Positions 46,211 through 54,758 of a stretch of DNA of 64,000 nucleotides are shown here, piece by piece (the stretch's first letter is position 1; the number at the start of each line of letters is the position of its first letter). Source of the DNA: Vibrio sp. ED004. Lineage in GTDB: Bacteria; Pseudomonadota; Gammaproteobacteria; Enterobacterales; Vibrionaceae. The notes under the pieces were generated by a model. That model made no database searches. It was given only the letters and a program-made list of their open reading frames with translations, and had not been told where the DNA came from. Where the stretch lies: contig NZ_CP066150.1 of the NCBI RefSeq assembly GCF_023206395.1, positions 310,001-374,000 of the forward strand, written 5' to 3'. A program made the translations under genes and the position numbers.

Positions 46211-46228
46211 CTAGACCGACCGGTTTGT
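46211..46228. promoter_or_regulatory. TetR-type operator before the aldehyde dehydrogenase operon
   Basis: CTAGACCGACCGGTTTGT is identical over 18 bp to the site at 50987-51004 and related to one at 56760-56777. The core TAGACCGACCGGT resembles the NemR box (TAGAC..GGTCTA). It lies 40 bp before the ATG at 46269, overlapping the expected promoter, so repression is likely. Confidence 0.8.
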
Positions 46229-46268
46229 TGTGTATTATTGTGTGCATCTCTTAACCACGAGGTGATGT

Positions 46269-47684
46269 ATGAAACATGAATTGACGGCTACACAAATGAC
46301 AGCGACGTTGAAGAGTATGCAGGAAGCTTTTGCAGATGATCCGATGCCCACTGTGCCGGTGAGAATAGAACAGTTGCTTGCGCTGAAATCTGCTCTTATC
46401 GATTACACAGACCGTTTGTGTGTCGCGGTAAGTGAGGACTATGGTCACCGCAGCCGACAAGATACTTTGATGGCCGACATACTCCCTTGCTTAGGTAATA
46501 TTGATCACACCATCGAGTGTTTGCCACATTGGTCGACATCTTCTATTCGCCACTCAGGCCCTTTGCTTTCAACCTCTCGCGTTGAAGTGGTTTATCAGCC
46601 TAAAGGCGTTGTGGGGATCATTGCCCCGTGGAACTTCCCTATCATGTTGTCGGTTGGCCCGCTCATTTCAGCTTTGGCGGCGGGTAATCGCGCCATGATC
46701 AAGATGAGTGAATTTACGCCAGCAACCAATGACGTTTTAAGACAGTTATTGGATGAAGTCTTTAATTCCAACGAGGTGTGCTTGGTTGAGGGTGAGGTGG
46801 AAATTGCTGCTGCGTTTTCTGCGCTGCCGTTTGATCATCTTCTGTTTACGGGTTCAACCCAAGTGGGGCGTCAAGTGATGAAATCAGCGGCTGACACGTT
46901 AACTCCCGTCACTCTTGAACTTGGCGGCAAGTCGCCTGTTATCGTGGCAGAAGACATGCCGATCGATATTGCAGTCGAGCGAATCATTTACGGAAAAAGC
47001 CTCAATAACGGCCAAGTATGCGTTGCGCCTGACTACGTATTGCTGCCTGAAGATAAGCTCGAAGGTTTTATTAAGGAATATAAAAAACAGTACCAACTGC
47101 TGTTTGATGAAGGGGTCTATTCCGAGAATTTGACGTCTCTAATCAACCCTCGCCAATGCGACCGCATCGTGGGTTTGTTGAATGAAGAACAACAAGCGGG
47201 AACGCGAACCGTGGCCTGCCATGACGACGCGATGAACTTAGATTGTCAACGACTGGTGACGCATCTGATTGTAGAACCAAGCTTGTCATCCAAGGTGATG
47301 AACGAAGAGATTTTCGGCCCGCTATTACCGTTGATTACGTATCTCAATATCGAAGAGGCGTTCCAAGTCATCAATAGCAAACCGAGGCCTTTGGCGCTGT
47401 ATCTGATGAGCTTTGATTTGAGTTTACAGTCTCAGGTTAAGCACCAAGTTCATTCCGGTGGAATGTGTATCAATGACTGTGTTTTTCACTTGGCGGTTGA
47501 TGATGCGCCGTTTGGTGGCATTGGTGAATCAGGTCAGGGCAATTATCACGGTAAAGAAGGGTTTATCACTTTCTCCCATGCCAAAACAGTTTTAGAAACG
47601 GGCTTAGATCATCGAGTTAAGCATCTGTTTGCAAAAGAGGACAACGAATTAAAGACAGCTGTGATGAGCATGCTAGGCAAGTAA
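46269..47684 (+). CDS. Aldehyde dehydrogenase, coniferyl-aldehyde type
   Basis: 471 residues of the ALDH superfamily, in the group annotated as coniferyl aldehyde dehydrogenases (short, membrane-interacting class 3-like). VYQPKGVVGIIAPWNFPIMLSVGPLISALAAGN, LFTGSTQVGRQVM, catalytic Glu in TLELGGKSPVIV and catalytic Cys in KSLNNGQVCVAPDYVL. The C-terminus (GLDHRVKHLFAKEDNELKTAVMSMLGK) is basic/amphipathic. It oxidises a hydrophobic or aromatic aldehyde. It is followed by a small membrane protein and sits under the shared TetR-type operator. Confidence 0.88.
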   Translation: MKHELTATQMTATLKSMQEAFADDPMPTVPVRIEQLLALKSALIDYTDRLCVAVSEDYGHRSRQDTLMADILPCLGNIDHTIECLPHWSTSSIRHSGPLLSTSRVEVVYQPKGVVGIIAPWNFPIMLSVGPLISALAAGNRAMIKMSEFTPATNDVLRQLLDEVFNSNEVCLVEGEVEIAAAFSALPFDHLLFTGSTQVGRQVMKSAADTLTPVTLELGGKSPVIVAEDMPIDIAVERIIYGKSLNNGQVCVAPDYVLLPEDKLEGFIKEYKKQYQLLFDEGVYSENLTSLINPRQCDRIVGLLNEEQQAGTRTVACHDDAMNLDCQRLVTHLIVEPSLSSKVMNEEIFGPLLPLITYLNIEEAFQVINSKPRPLALYLMSFDLSLQSQVKHQVHSGGMCINDCVFHLAVDDAPFGGIGESGQGNYHGKEGFITFSHAKTVLETGLDHRVKHLFAKEDNELKTAVMSMLGK

Positions 47685-47736
47685 ATCACACCTGACATTC
47701 AGCTATTTATTTTAGAAACTATTCAAGAGGTTATTT

Positions 47737-48180
47737 ATGTTGGAACGTTTTTTTGAAAGAACCATGAAGTCGTATTTGATGATCACCGGATTCTTAACCG
47801 CCACTGCTTTTTCCACCTTCTTGGCGCCGGATTGGAGTATGCAGACCCTGTTTTCATACAACGATACGATGATGGAAAACAAAGAGTATCTGTTGGGTAC
47901 TTATCAGCACTGGGGTGTGATGGTTGGCTGTATTGGTGTGTTGCTGATGTTTTCGGCCAAGTACAAATCGCTGCGTACTTCGACCATGATTTACAGCGCA
48001 TTTGAGAAGTCGATGTTTGTTGGCATCTTCTTATACAACGTCTGCATTAATGACTATGAGTGGTTCTATGGTTGGAGTGGTGTGTTTGCGCTCGATGCGT
48101 TTGTGACCGTCTACTCTTTGGTTTATCTCTACTACTATCTCAACCGAGATAAAACAAAGGTACCCGCTCACTTGCGTTAA
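47737..48180 (+). CDS. Small four-helix membrane protein, unknown function
   Basis: 147 residues with about four hydrophobic segments (near 14-30, 58-72, 85-103, 112-132). DWSMQTLFSYNDTMMENKEYLLGTYQHWGVMVGCIGVLLMF and FEKSMFVGIFLYNV are features, but no named family was recognised. It starts 52 bp after the aldehyde dehydrogenase stop and ends just before a terminator, making a two-gene operon. A role beside the dehydrogenase in the membrane is inferred only from position. Confidence 0.75.
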   Translation: MLERFFERTMKSYLMITGFLTATAFSTFLAPDWSMQTLFSYNDTMMENKEYLLGTYQHWGVMVGCIGVLLMFSAKYKSLRTSTMIYSAFEKSMFVGIFLYNVCINDYEWFYGWSGVFALDAFVTVYSLVYLYYYLNRDKTKVPAHLR

Positions 48181-48215
48181 CCTCTGTCGTTCAGCTCGTT
48201 GAATCTAATATTCCT

Positions 48216-48238
48216 AAGCCCGCATTTGCGGGCTTTTT
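48216..48238 (+). terminator. Terminator used as group II intron insertion target
   Basis: AAGCCCGC-ATTT-GCGGGC-TTTTT ends the aldehyde dehydrogenase operon. The intron begins one base after its T tract. Confidence 0.93.
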
Positions 48239-48962
48239 CGTTTGCCCAGCGAAGCTGGCAAACCCGTTAGGTTGAAAGAAACCTGAATCACCCCGACTGA
48301 GGGGAAGATAATCCGAATCGCAAGGGCGTTGCTGGCTAACGGCAGGGTCTGAAGGAAGCGATAGGAAGTTAACAGTACACAACGCAAGTAAACCTGCTTC
48401 GGCAATATAGGTGGGTAAGCGTCCGAAATAGCGCGAAGCCCTATACTCAGTCAGACCTATGCTGTGCTTGAGGTGGCATTGTTAACAGGGAGCCAGTGCA
48501 GTAACTGGGAAGCCTGACACCACAGCCAAAAGTCTGGAAGCACAAACTCGAAGCGAAAGCTAAGAGCTGTGTTGGTGCGAGGTGGCAGATGAATCCGTAG
48601 TAGTGAGTAAGGCTAAGCCGAGAAGCCCAGTAATGGTGTGGAGGAGAAAACTTAGCTGACCATCAGCATCAAGTCTGATGGAGCACTGAAATGCCAAAAG
48701 CACTCAGTGCTGCGAAGGGAGGAAGTACACTTTAAGTCTGTGATGAACAGATGTTTTTTTTTCAGTGATACCCAAACCGAATCGCTATCGGGGTATTGAT
48801 TGTGGAAGCAAGATACTGAGCTAAGAAACCGTATAGGGGAGTAACTCTGACACACTTCAGTAAATTGCCATTGAGCTAGAAGGCTGAATAGCAGAGAGAA
48901 ATAACACCCACACTGGACATGAAACACTTGTCCCCACACAGCACACAACCCAAGGAGAGAAA

Positions 48963-50247
48963 GTGCGAGTTTATTACAGTTTATATGGTCATCTGCTCAA
49001 CAAAGAGAGGCTGTATAAAGGGTTTAAAAAGGTAAAGAAAGCGAAAGGCGCGGCTGGAATAGATGAGCAGAGCCTGAGCGACTACGCCGAAAATCTGAGT
49101 GATAACCTCGATCAACTCCTCTCTGAACTCAAAACCAAGCAATACAAACCTCAGCCAGTCAAACGAGTAGAGATACCCAAAGAAGACGGAGGGGTACGAT
49201 TGCTTGGGATCCCAACCGTTAGGGACAGAGTTGTCCAACAAGCACTCAATGATATCCTCACCCCCATCTTCGAAGAGCAATTTCACCCATCAAGTTTTGG
49301 GTATAGACCGAATCGAAGTTGTCACGATGCAATCAACAAATCCACGATGTTTATCCGCCGATACGGATTACAGCACGTCGTAGATATGGACTTGTCGAAG
49401 TGCTTTGACAAACTCGACCATGAGTTGATCCTCAAGAGCATCAGAAGGCGAGTCACAGATAGCAGCGTGTTAGAGCTGATAAAACAGTTTCTGAAAAGTG
49501 GCGTGATGATAGACGGTAGTTGGCAGGAGACAGAGCTAGGAAGTCCACAAGGTGGTGTTATCAGTCCTTTGATTGCCAATATCTACCTTGATGCGTTCGA
49601 TCAGGAAATGCGAAAGCGTGACCATAGGCTCGTTCGTTATGCGGATGACATACTCATCTTCTGTCGTAGCAAGGCAGGAGCAGAGAATGCCCTTGCACAA
49701 GCGACGAAGATCCTAGAAGGAGAGCTTAAACTCACAGTGAATCAGACGAAATCACATATAGCGCACAGCCGTGATGGCGTGAAGTTCTTAGGTGTAGAAA
49801 TCGGGAGTCAATTTACCCGCATTCAAACTAAGAAACTGAAAGGGTTCAAAAGTAAGTTAAAGCGACTGACAAAGCGAGGGGTGCGGTAAGCCACTTGAGC
49901 AAGTCATAAAAGCTTTAAACCCAGTGTTAAGAGGGTTCAGTCAATACTTCAGGATCACCAATAACAGCAGAGAGTTCTCAAGGTTAGCAGGGTGGCTACG
50001 AAGAAGACTTCGTAGTATCCAGTTGAAACTTTGGAAGAAGCCTCAACGGTTACACCGAAGGTTAAAACAGTTAGGGTATAAGCCGCCGTTCCAACATATC
50101 TCAATGACAAGTTGGGTCAGTGCAGCGAGTCCCCTATCAAGCTATGCGATGCCAAATCAATGGTTTAATGACCAAGGATTGGTAAATCTTGGAACAATAA
50201 GGACAGGGCATGTGTTCAGCCAATATGCTGAATGGAAGTGTGCATGA
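48963..50247 (+). pseudogene. ltrA: Intron-encoded reverse transcriptase/maturase, frameshifted
   Basis: From GTG 48963 (AAGGAG upstream) the frame gives 308 residues: reverse-transcriptase blocks KAKGAAGIDEQSL, VEIPKEDGGVRLLGIPTVRDRVVQQAL, SSFGYRPNRSCHDAI, DMDLSKCFDKLDHELIL, GSPQGGVISPLIANIYLD and the catalytic RYADDILIF near residues 224-232. It stops at TAA 49887-49889. The maturase X domain continues in the next frame from 49888 (KPLEQVIKALNPVLRGFSQYF, AGWLRRRLRSIQLKLWK). Removing one T at 49887 would restore a ~428-residue protein. The X domain is needed for splicing, so the protein is probably inactive unless frameshifted. No HNH domain. Confidence 0.9.
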
Positions 50248-50316
50248 GCCGTATACGAGGTCCGTACGTACGGTTCTGTGAGAGGGATGAGGCGGTAACG
50301 CCTCACCCTACTCGAT
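50246..50316 (+). ncRNA. Group II intron catalytic domains V and VI
   Basis: Domain V stem GAGCCGTA/TACGGTTC with inner TACG/CGTA and a CG bulge; domain VI TGAGGCG-GTAA-CGCCTCA extended by GGG/CCC and GAG/CTC with a bulged branch-point A at 50310. It overlaps the maturase stop codon by 2 bp. Confidence 0.85.
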
Positions 50317-50329
50317 GTTTTCAGCCCTA

Positions 50330-50924
50330 AACCACCTACTTCAGTAGGTGGTTATCATTCAGTTTGGCTTTGCCTGTAGTTCTACCCATGTTAAATGCTC
50401 CCTTGATTTTTAGCGAAGTCAAAGAGGACAAATAACATGAGCAGATATAATCAAGCTTCCCACGTATTTTGGAGATGTCAATATCACATAGTGTGGACAC
50501 CAAAGTATCGATTTAGGATTTTGAAAAACAATGTAGGTAAAGAAGTTTATCGATGTATAAACGTTTACTGTAATCAACTTGGATGTGAAGTCGTTGAATT
50601 AAACGTTCAAGTTGACCACGTGCACTTGGTAGTAAAAGTTCCGCCTAAGTTATCGATATCCAAGTTGATGGGCGTATTGAAAGGCAAAATAGCTTTAAAA
50701 CTCTTTAGTAAATTTCCATATTTAAGGAGAAACAAACTCTGGGGTAACCACTTTTGGCAAAGGGGCTATTTTGTCGATAGCGTAGGGGTTAATGAAGAAA
50801 TCATTCGACGCTATGTAAGACATCAAGAGAAAAAAGAGCGCGTGGAGCAGCAGCAATTGGCGTTGGACTAAACAAAGGCCCCCTTTTAGGGGGCTCACAT
50901 AAAGCCACCTTCTTTAGAAGGTGG
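50330..50924 (+). mobile_element. IS200-type insertion sequence (IS200/IS605 family)
   Basis: Left-end hairpin AACCACCTAC-TTCA-GTAGGTGGTT (50330-50353) and right-end hairpin CCACCTTC-TTTA-GAAGGTGG (50905-50924) flank a single Y1 transposase gene. There is no tnpB. A GCCCCC/GGGGGC terminator (50878-50894) follows the transposase. No terminal inverted repeats or target duplication are expected for this family. True tips lie some bases outside the hairpins, so the left end is within about 13 bp of the intron's 3' end. Confidence 0.85.
50437..50871 (+). CDS. tnpA: IS200/IS605-family Y1 transposase TnpA
   Basis: 144 residues, the normal length. The HUH metal motif is H61-V-H63 in QVDHVHLVVKVPP, and the catalytic Tyr is Y126 in RRYVRHQEK (Y-x-x-x-Q). 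The N-terminal HVFWRCQYHIVWTPKYRFRIL is conserved in the family. The gene looks intact. It catalyses single-strand excision and insertion guided by the terminal hairpins. Confidence 0.93.
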   Translation: MSRYNQASHVFWRCQYHIVWTPKYRFRILKNNVGKEVYRCINVYCNQLGCEVVELNVQVDHVHLVVKVPPKLSISKLMGVLKGKIALKLFSKFPYLRRNKLWGNHFWQRGYFVDSVGVNEEIIRRYVRHQEKKERVEQQQLALD

Positions 50925-50986
50925 TAATTTACTTTAGACAAATGATCCTCAATGATCTTAATTGACATATCTTTGACATTAACACT

Positions 50987-51004
50987 CTAGACCGACCGGT
51001 TTGT
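50987..51004. promoter_or_regulatory. TetR-type operator before the iron alcohol dehydrogenase
   Basis: CTAGACCGACCGGTTTGT, an exact 18-bp copy of the site at 46211-46228, 43 bp before the ATG at 51048. Both sites follow AACA(CT) and precede a TTGT/TTGG-rich stretch, so the whole promoter context is conserved. Confidence 0.8.
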
Positions 51005-51047
51005 GTTGGTTATTGTTTAATCATCAAACATAAACGAGGTAAACACC

Positions 51048-52253
51048 ATGACTACCAATAACTTTAACTTTCAACTGAAAACCATTGTTCACGCTCAAGA
51101 GAACGGCATCGAAAATATCCCTTCTCTGTTTGCTCGCTTAGGTGCAAAAAGAGTCGTGCTTTTTTCTGACAAAGGTTTGGAGTCTTTGGGCTTTGTTGAG
51201 CAATTCTCAGAGTTGTTTGCAAACCAGGCGATGAATCAAGAAGCAAATCATCAAGCGACTAAGCTCGTTGGTGTGTACACCGATATTGCGCCAGACGCGA
51301 CTTGCGACAACATCAACGCTGCGATTGAGTTTGCTAATAACTTGAATGCAGACGCTATTTTGTCTGTCGGTGGAGGCAGTGTGATTGATGCTTCTAAGGG
51401 CGTGAAATACGCACTTCATAAGCAGATTGATGATATCCGTACCGTGATTGCTGGCGGTGGCTTTATGGAAGTGTGGCCAAACAATGAAGACATTCGAGTG
51501 CCTCATATTGCCGTACCAACAACGGCTGGTACTGGCGCTGAAGCTTCTCCGATTGCGGTTTTTTACAACGAGCATGAAAACATCAAGGCAAGTTTAGTGG
51601 TGTCTGGTTTAGAGGCTGACATTGCGATTCTTGATCCGACTGTCACCACCAAATTGCCTGCGCACCTGACTCGCTCAACCGCGATGGATGCATTAACGCA
51701 CGCCGTTGAGGCCATTGTTTCTCCAATGAGCAATGCCTTTACCGACGCTTACGGCATTCAAGCTGCAAAACTGATTGTTGAAAACTTACCCGTGGCACTT
51801 GAGGAGCCTGAAAACCTAACCGCACGCGGAAATCTACTTCAGGCAAGCACCATGGCGATTTCTGCATTTTATTCATCGCTAGGTGGCATCCCTATCCATA
51901 ACTGCGCCCATGCCTTTGGTGCGATTAGCCATATCCCGCATGGTGATGCCAACACGGTACTGATGCCAGTTGTGATTGAAGCCCTGCCGGAATTCTATAT
52001 GCCGAACGTAATTAAATTAGCTCAAGCATTCTCGCTAGAGAGCACAGGAACGGACGAGATGATTTACCAACGAGTTTTGGATTTCTTACGCAACTTCCAA
52101 ACCCAAGTAGGTGCGATGAAGCGTTTCAGTAGCTGGGAATTTGATGATCAAGAGAAGCGCAATATTGCTCAAGCGATTGAGAAAGATATCTGCTTCCAGT
52201 TCTACCCAATCTCAAAACAAACGATTGAACAGATTATAGAAAAATCAATTTAG
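51048..52253 (+). CDS. Iron-containing alcohol dehydrogenase
   Basis: 401 residues of the group III Fe-ADH family. GGGSVIDASKGVKYAL (NAD-binding), VPTTAGTGAEASPIAVF, DPTVTTKLPAHLTRSTAMDALTHAVEAIVSPMSN and the metal-ligand helix HNCAHAFGAISHIPHGDANTVLMP with its two His. It interconverts an alcohol and an aldehyde with NAD(P). The operator is shared with the aldehyde dehydrogenase at 46269, so the two probably act in sequence. It may lead a unit that includes the sulfatase genes. Confidence 0.9.
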   Translation: MTTNNFNFQLKTIVHAQENGIENIPSLFARLGAKRVVLFSDKGLESLGFVEQFSELFANQAMNQEANHQATKLVGVYTDIAPDATCDNINAAIEFANNLNADAILSVGGGSVIDASKGVKYALHKQIDDIRTVIAGGGFMEVWPNNEDIRVPHIAVPTTAGTGAEASPIAVFYNEHENIKASLVVSGLEADIAILDPTVTTKLPAHLTRSTAMDALTHAVEAIVSPMSNAFTDAYGIQAAKLIVENLPVALEEPENLTARGNLLQASTMAISAFYSSLGGIPIHNCAHAFGAISHIPHGDANTVLMPVVIEALPEFYMPNVIKLAQAFSLESTGTDEMIYQRVLDFLRNFQTQVGAMKRFSSWEFDDQEKRNIAQAIEKDICFQFYPISKQTIEQIIEKSI

Positions 52254-52300
52254 TCGTCTGATTAAGCATCCAAAAACTCACTGTAAATCGAGGACTAATT

Positions 52301-52366
52301 ATGAAGATTGAAAACGTATTGCTATCGAGCTTGTGCATCATCGCGCCGTTTCTACTTTTCACCTAA
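52301..52366 (+). CDS. Tiny hydrophobic ORF, 21 residues
   Basis: ATG 52301 with AGGA 8 bp upstream; MKIENVLLSSLCIIAPFLLF then Thr and stop. It is a charged N-terminus followed by a single short hydrophobic segment, as in small membrane peptides. No homologue was recognised. It lies 47 bp after the alcohol dehydrogenase and 47 bp before the Sel1 gene. It might be translated, a leader peptide, or chance. Confidence 0.35.
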   Translation: MKIENVLLSSLCIIAPFLLFT

Positions 52367-52413
52367 TTCACTCGACAGGGACGTTGTGACCTTTATTCCT
52401 GAGGAGGAAATAA

Positions 52414-52830
52414 ATGTTCAATAAACGTTTAACTACCGTGATTCTGACTGGTGTTGTGACGGTTCTGCTTTTTGCCAAGGCAAGCGTTGGCAGCGAAAGC
52501 TCTGTGGCCTTATCTGAACAGCACCGAGATGTCGTTCAGGTGTTGGATGAAGCCTATGAAGGACACTCTGAAGCACAACTTGCTCTCGCTTATCGGTATT
52601 TGAGCGGTGATGGTGTTGAGCAGAATGACGAGAAAGCGGCGGAGTGGTTTGAAACCGCAGCCAGCGCCGGTAGCCCTGAAGCTCAAACACAGCTTGGCCT
52701 AATGTACTTCTCTGGAAGTGGCGTTCAGGTCAGCCAAGCGGACGCTGTCACTTGGATCGGTTTGGCAGCCGCTCAAGATTATGACCCTGCGCTCGACTTA
52801 TTACATTGGATGTCCCAAGCCGCGCACTAA
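52414..52830 (+). CDS. Exported Sel1-repeat protein
   Basis: 138 residues with an N-terminal signal segment (RLTTVILTGVVTVLLFAKASVGS) and two Sel1/TPR-like repeats: AQLALAYRYLSGDGVEQNDEKAAEWFETAASAG and AQTQLGLMYFSGSGVQVSQADAVTWIGLAAAQ. GAGGAGG precedes the ATG. Sel1 repeats bind partner proteins. It sits 63 bp before the sulfatase gene and may help a periplasmic complex, but no partner can be shown. Confidence 0.8.
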   Translation: MFNKRLTTVILTGVVTVLLFAKASVGSESSVALSEQHRDVVQVLDEAYEGHSEAQLALAYRYLSGDGVEQNDEKAAEWFETAASAGSPEAQTQLGLMYFSGSGVQVSQADAVTWIGLAAAQDYDPALDLLHWMSQAAH

Positions 52831-52893
52831 CTCAGATTAGTCACAGAAAAAGTTAATCATAGAAAAATTATTCACAGCTATTGGAGACGTCTT

Positions 52894-54639
52894 ATGCAGA
52901 CATTCAAGAAATCCCTATTATTCACCGCGATGGCCGCTGCAAGTAGCGCCGCCCTCGCTGCCGAATCAGATAAGCCGAACATCGTTGTTATTGTCGGTGA
53001 TGATGTTGGCTTTGCTGATACCCAGCCTTATGGTTCAGAAGTCGAAACACCCAACTTGATGGCGCTTGCTGAAGAGGGGGTTAAATTCACCAACTTTCAT
53101 GCATCACCGACCTCATCAGTTACTCGCTCAATGATGTTAACTGGAGCGAACAGCCACGAGGTTGGGCTAGGTACCTTTGATTATGCTGTCTATCCGGGCG
53201 CGATTGGTAAGCCGGGCTATGAAGGTTACCTGACCAAGAAGGGCGTAACAGTAGCTACGTTGCTCAAAGAAAATGGCTACAACACGTATTTATCGGGTAA
53301 ATGGCATTTAGGTCATGATGATGGATTTTTACCAGACGATCGCGGCTTTTCCGAAAGTTACGGCATTTTAGCGGGTGGTTCGAATCACTTTAACCGCGAC
53401 ATGATGTTCCCAGCCAAAAACGCGGCTACCGCTGAAGCGCTTCAAAAAGGCGACATTCCCGGCGTTGAAGTTGAACCTACCTACAGAAACGGTGAAGTGG
53501 TTGAGGACAAATACAAAGGCGAGTACTCAGACCAAGTCTACACCAACGAACTCATCAAGATGATCGATGGTAAGAAAGACGACGGTAAGCCTTTCTTCGC
53601 TTATCTTCCTTTCACTGCCATACACCTTCCGCTGCAAGCGCCAGAATCAGCGTATCAAGGTAAAGTCGACTACTACGTCGAGCATGGTTGGGATTCGATT
53701 CGTGAAGACCGCTTTGACCGCATGAAGGAGATGGGCGTTATTCCTAAAGATGCCGATATCTCAAGTCGTAATGCACTAAGTCGCCCTTGGGACTCTTTGT
53801 CTGATAAAGAACAAGAGTGGTATGGCAAGAAGATGGCGGTGGCAATGGGCATGATGGAGATGCAAGACCAACAAGTCGGTCAGGTTGTCGATTACCTAAA
53901 AGAGATTGGGGAATACGACAATACTTACATCATGTATCTGGCAGACAACGGGCCTGAAGCCGCGGACATTACCGGTGAAAACATCAGTGATTTGATTCGC
54001 ACATGGACGGCGCATCACTTTGACAACTCGACGGAAAACCTAGGTAAAGCCAACTCCAGCGTGTCATTAGGCCCTGAGTGGGCAAGTGCATCAACCGGTG
54101 GTTTGTCTTGGTATAAAGCGTACACGGCTGAAGGCGGTATTCGTGTGCCGTTTATTGTTAAGCCTGCGAAAGCACTCTTAGAGGGCGATCAAGCGCTGCA
54201 ACCTGGTACTCAAACTGATGATTTGTCACAAGTAAAAGACATCGCAGCCACCATTCTTGAAATCGCCGATGTAGAGCACCCAGGAACAGAGTATCAAGGT
54301 CGTGAAGTGGCCCCGATGAGTGGTGTGAGCTTGCTGCCTTACTTTAAGGGCGAAACGGCAGAGGTGCACAGTGCCGATAATGCGATTCCATTTGAGTTGT
54401 TCGGCAGCGGCATTTTGCTCAAAGGGGATTACAAGATCATCCGAATCTCTACAGGCATGGGCGGTGACAGTGAATGGCACCTGTACAACACCAAACAGGA
54501 TCCGGCTGAGCAGCATGACTTGAGAAATCAAATGCCAGACTTGTTCCTTGAGATGGTTGCTGAGTATCAAGAGTACGAAAAAGCGCAAAATATCGTCCCA
54601 GTGGATGAAGCGTGGAACCCGTTTGAGAACGTGAAATAG
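52894..54639 (+). CDS. Exported Ser-type sulfatase (arylsulfatase family)
   Basis: 581 residues: signal peptide (SLLFTAMAAASSAALAAES), metal-ligand NIVVIVGDDVGFAD near 29-42, the formylglycine-type motif PTSSVTRSMMLTG with Ser74-x-Val-x-Arg78, SGKWHLGHDDGFLPDDRGF, and the later YLADNGPEA Asp-Asn. The nucleophile is Ser, the substrate of anaerobic maturases, and a radical-SAM maturase follows 119 bp on. Val replaces the usual Pro/Ala in C/S-x-P-x-R. It hydrolyses a sulfate ester in the periplasm; the substrate is unknown. An aliphatic or aromatic alcohol sulfate would suit the nearby dehydrogenases. Confidence 0.88.
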   Translation: MQTFKKSLLFTAMAAASSAALAAESDKPNIVVIVGDDVGFADTQPYGSEVETPNLMALAEEGVKFTNFHASPTSSVTRSMMLTGANSHEVGLGTFDYAVYPGAIGKPGYEGYLTKKGVTVATLLKENGYNTYLSGKWHLGHDDGFLPDDRGFSESYGILAGGSNHFNRDMMFPAKNAATAEALQKGDIPGVEVEPTYRNGEVVEDKYKGEYSDQVYTNELIKMIDGKKDDGKPFFAYLPFTAIHLPLQAPESAYQGKVDYYVEHGWDSIREDRFDRMKEMGVIPKDADISSRNALSRPWDSLSDKEQEWYGKKMAVAMGMMEMQDQQVGQVVDYLKEIGEYDNTYIMYLADNGPEAADITGENISDLIRTWTAHHFDNSTENLGKANSSVSLGPEWASASTGGLSWYKAYTAEGGIRVPFIVKPAKALLEGDQALQPGTQTDDLSQVKDIAATILEIADVEHPGTEYQGREVAPMSGVSLLPYFKGETAEVHSADNAIPFELFGSGILLKGDYKIIRISTGMGGDSEWHLYNTKQDPAEQHDLRNQMPDLFLEMVAEYQEYEKAQNIVPVDEAWNPFENVK

Positions 54640-54653
54640 AGGAAACAAACTTC

Positions 54654-54689
54654 TCGGCCAACCTAATACCATCAGGCTTGGTTGGCCGA
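54654..54689 (+). other. Stem-loop between sulfatase and maturase
   Basis: TCGGCCAACC pairs perfectly with GGTTGGCCGA over a 16-nt loop; no T run. It probably lowers or processes read-through so that less maturase than sulfatase is made. Confidence 0.55.
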
Positions 54690-54758
54690 TGAACACCGTG
54701 TAAAGGAATTACGAATTGTTTTGGCTAATACAATATCTTTTACATCGAGGAATTCTTC

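Larger units (their letters stand above)
48240..50316 (+). mobile_element. Group II intron (class C-like), 2077 bp
   Basis: The 5' end reads GTTTGCCCAGC with GGCAAAC pairing back to it, in place of the usual GUGYG. About 720 nt of structured RNA domains precede the maturase gene. Domain V (50246-50276) is GAGCCGTA...TACGGTTC with the AGC triad and a 2-nt CG bulge. Domain VI follows, with GAG-A-GGG / CCC-T-A-CTC pairing that leaves an unpaired A at 50310, exactly 7 nt before the proposed 3' end ...CTCGAT (50316). Location straight after a terminator hairpin and a maturase with no endonuclease domain are typical of group IIC introns. Boundaries are inferred from structure. Confidence 0.87.

Noticed and set aside
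50317..50940. CRISPR-like or TnpB/OMEGA system at the IS200 element
   Set aside because: Only the Y1 transposase and end hairpins are present; no tnpB, guide-RNA-like region or repeat array.
51207..51575. 122-codon antisense frame inside the iron alcohol dehydrogenase
   Set aside because: Shadow of a gene with complete family motifs on the other strand.
52894..54639. Choline sulfatase linked to the nearby bet-cho operon
   Set aside because: The protein has a signal peptide and a Ser-type motif with an anaerobic maturase, while choline sulfatases are cytoplasmic Cys-type enzymes; the two loci are also 7 kb apart.
54226..54696. 156-codon antisense frame over the sulfatase 3' end
   Set aside because: Overlaps a well-supported sulfatase and its downstream hairpin; no start context.
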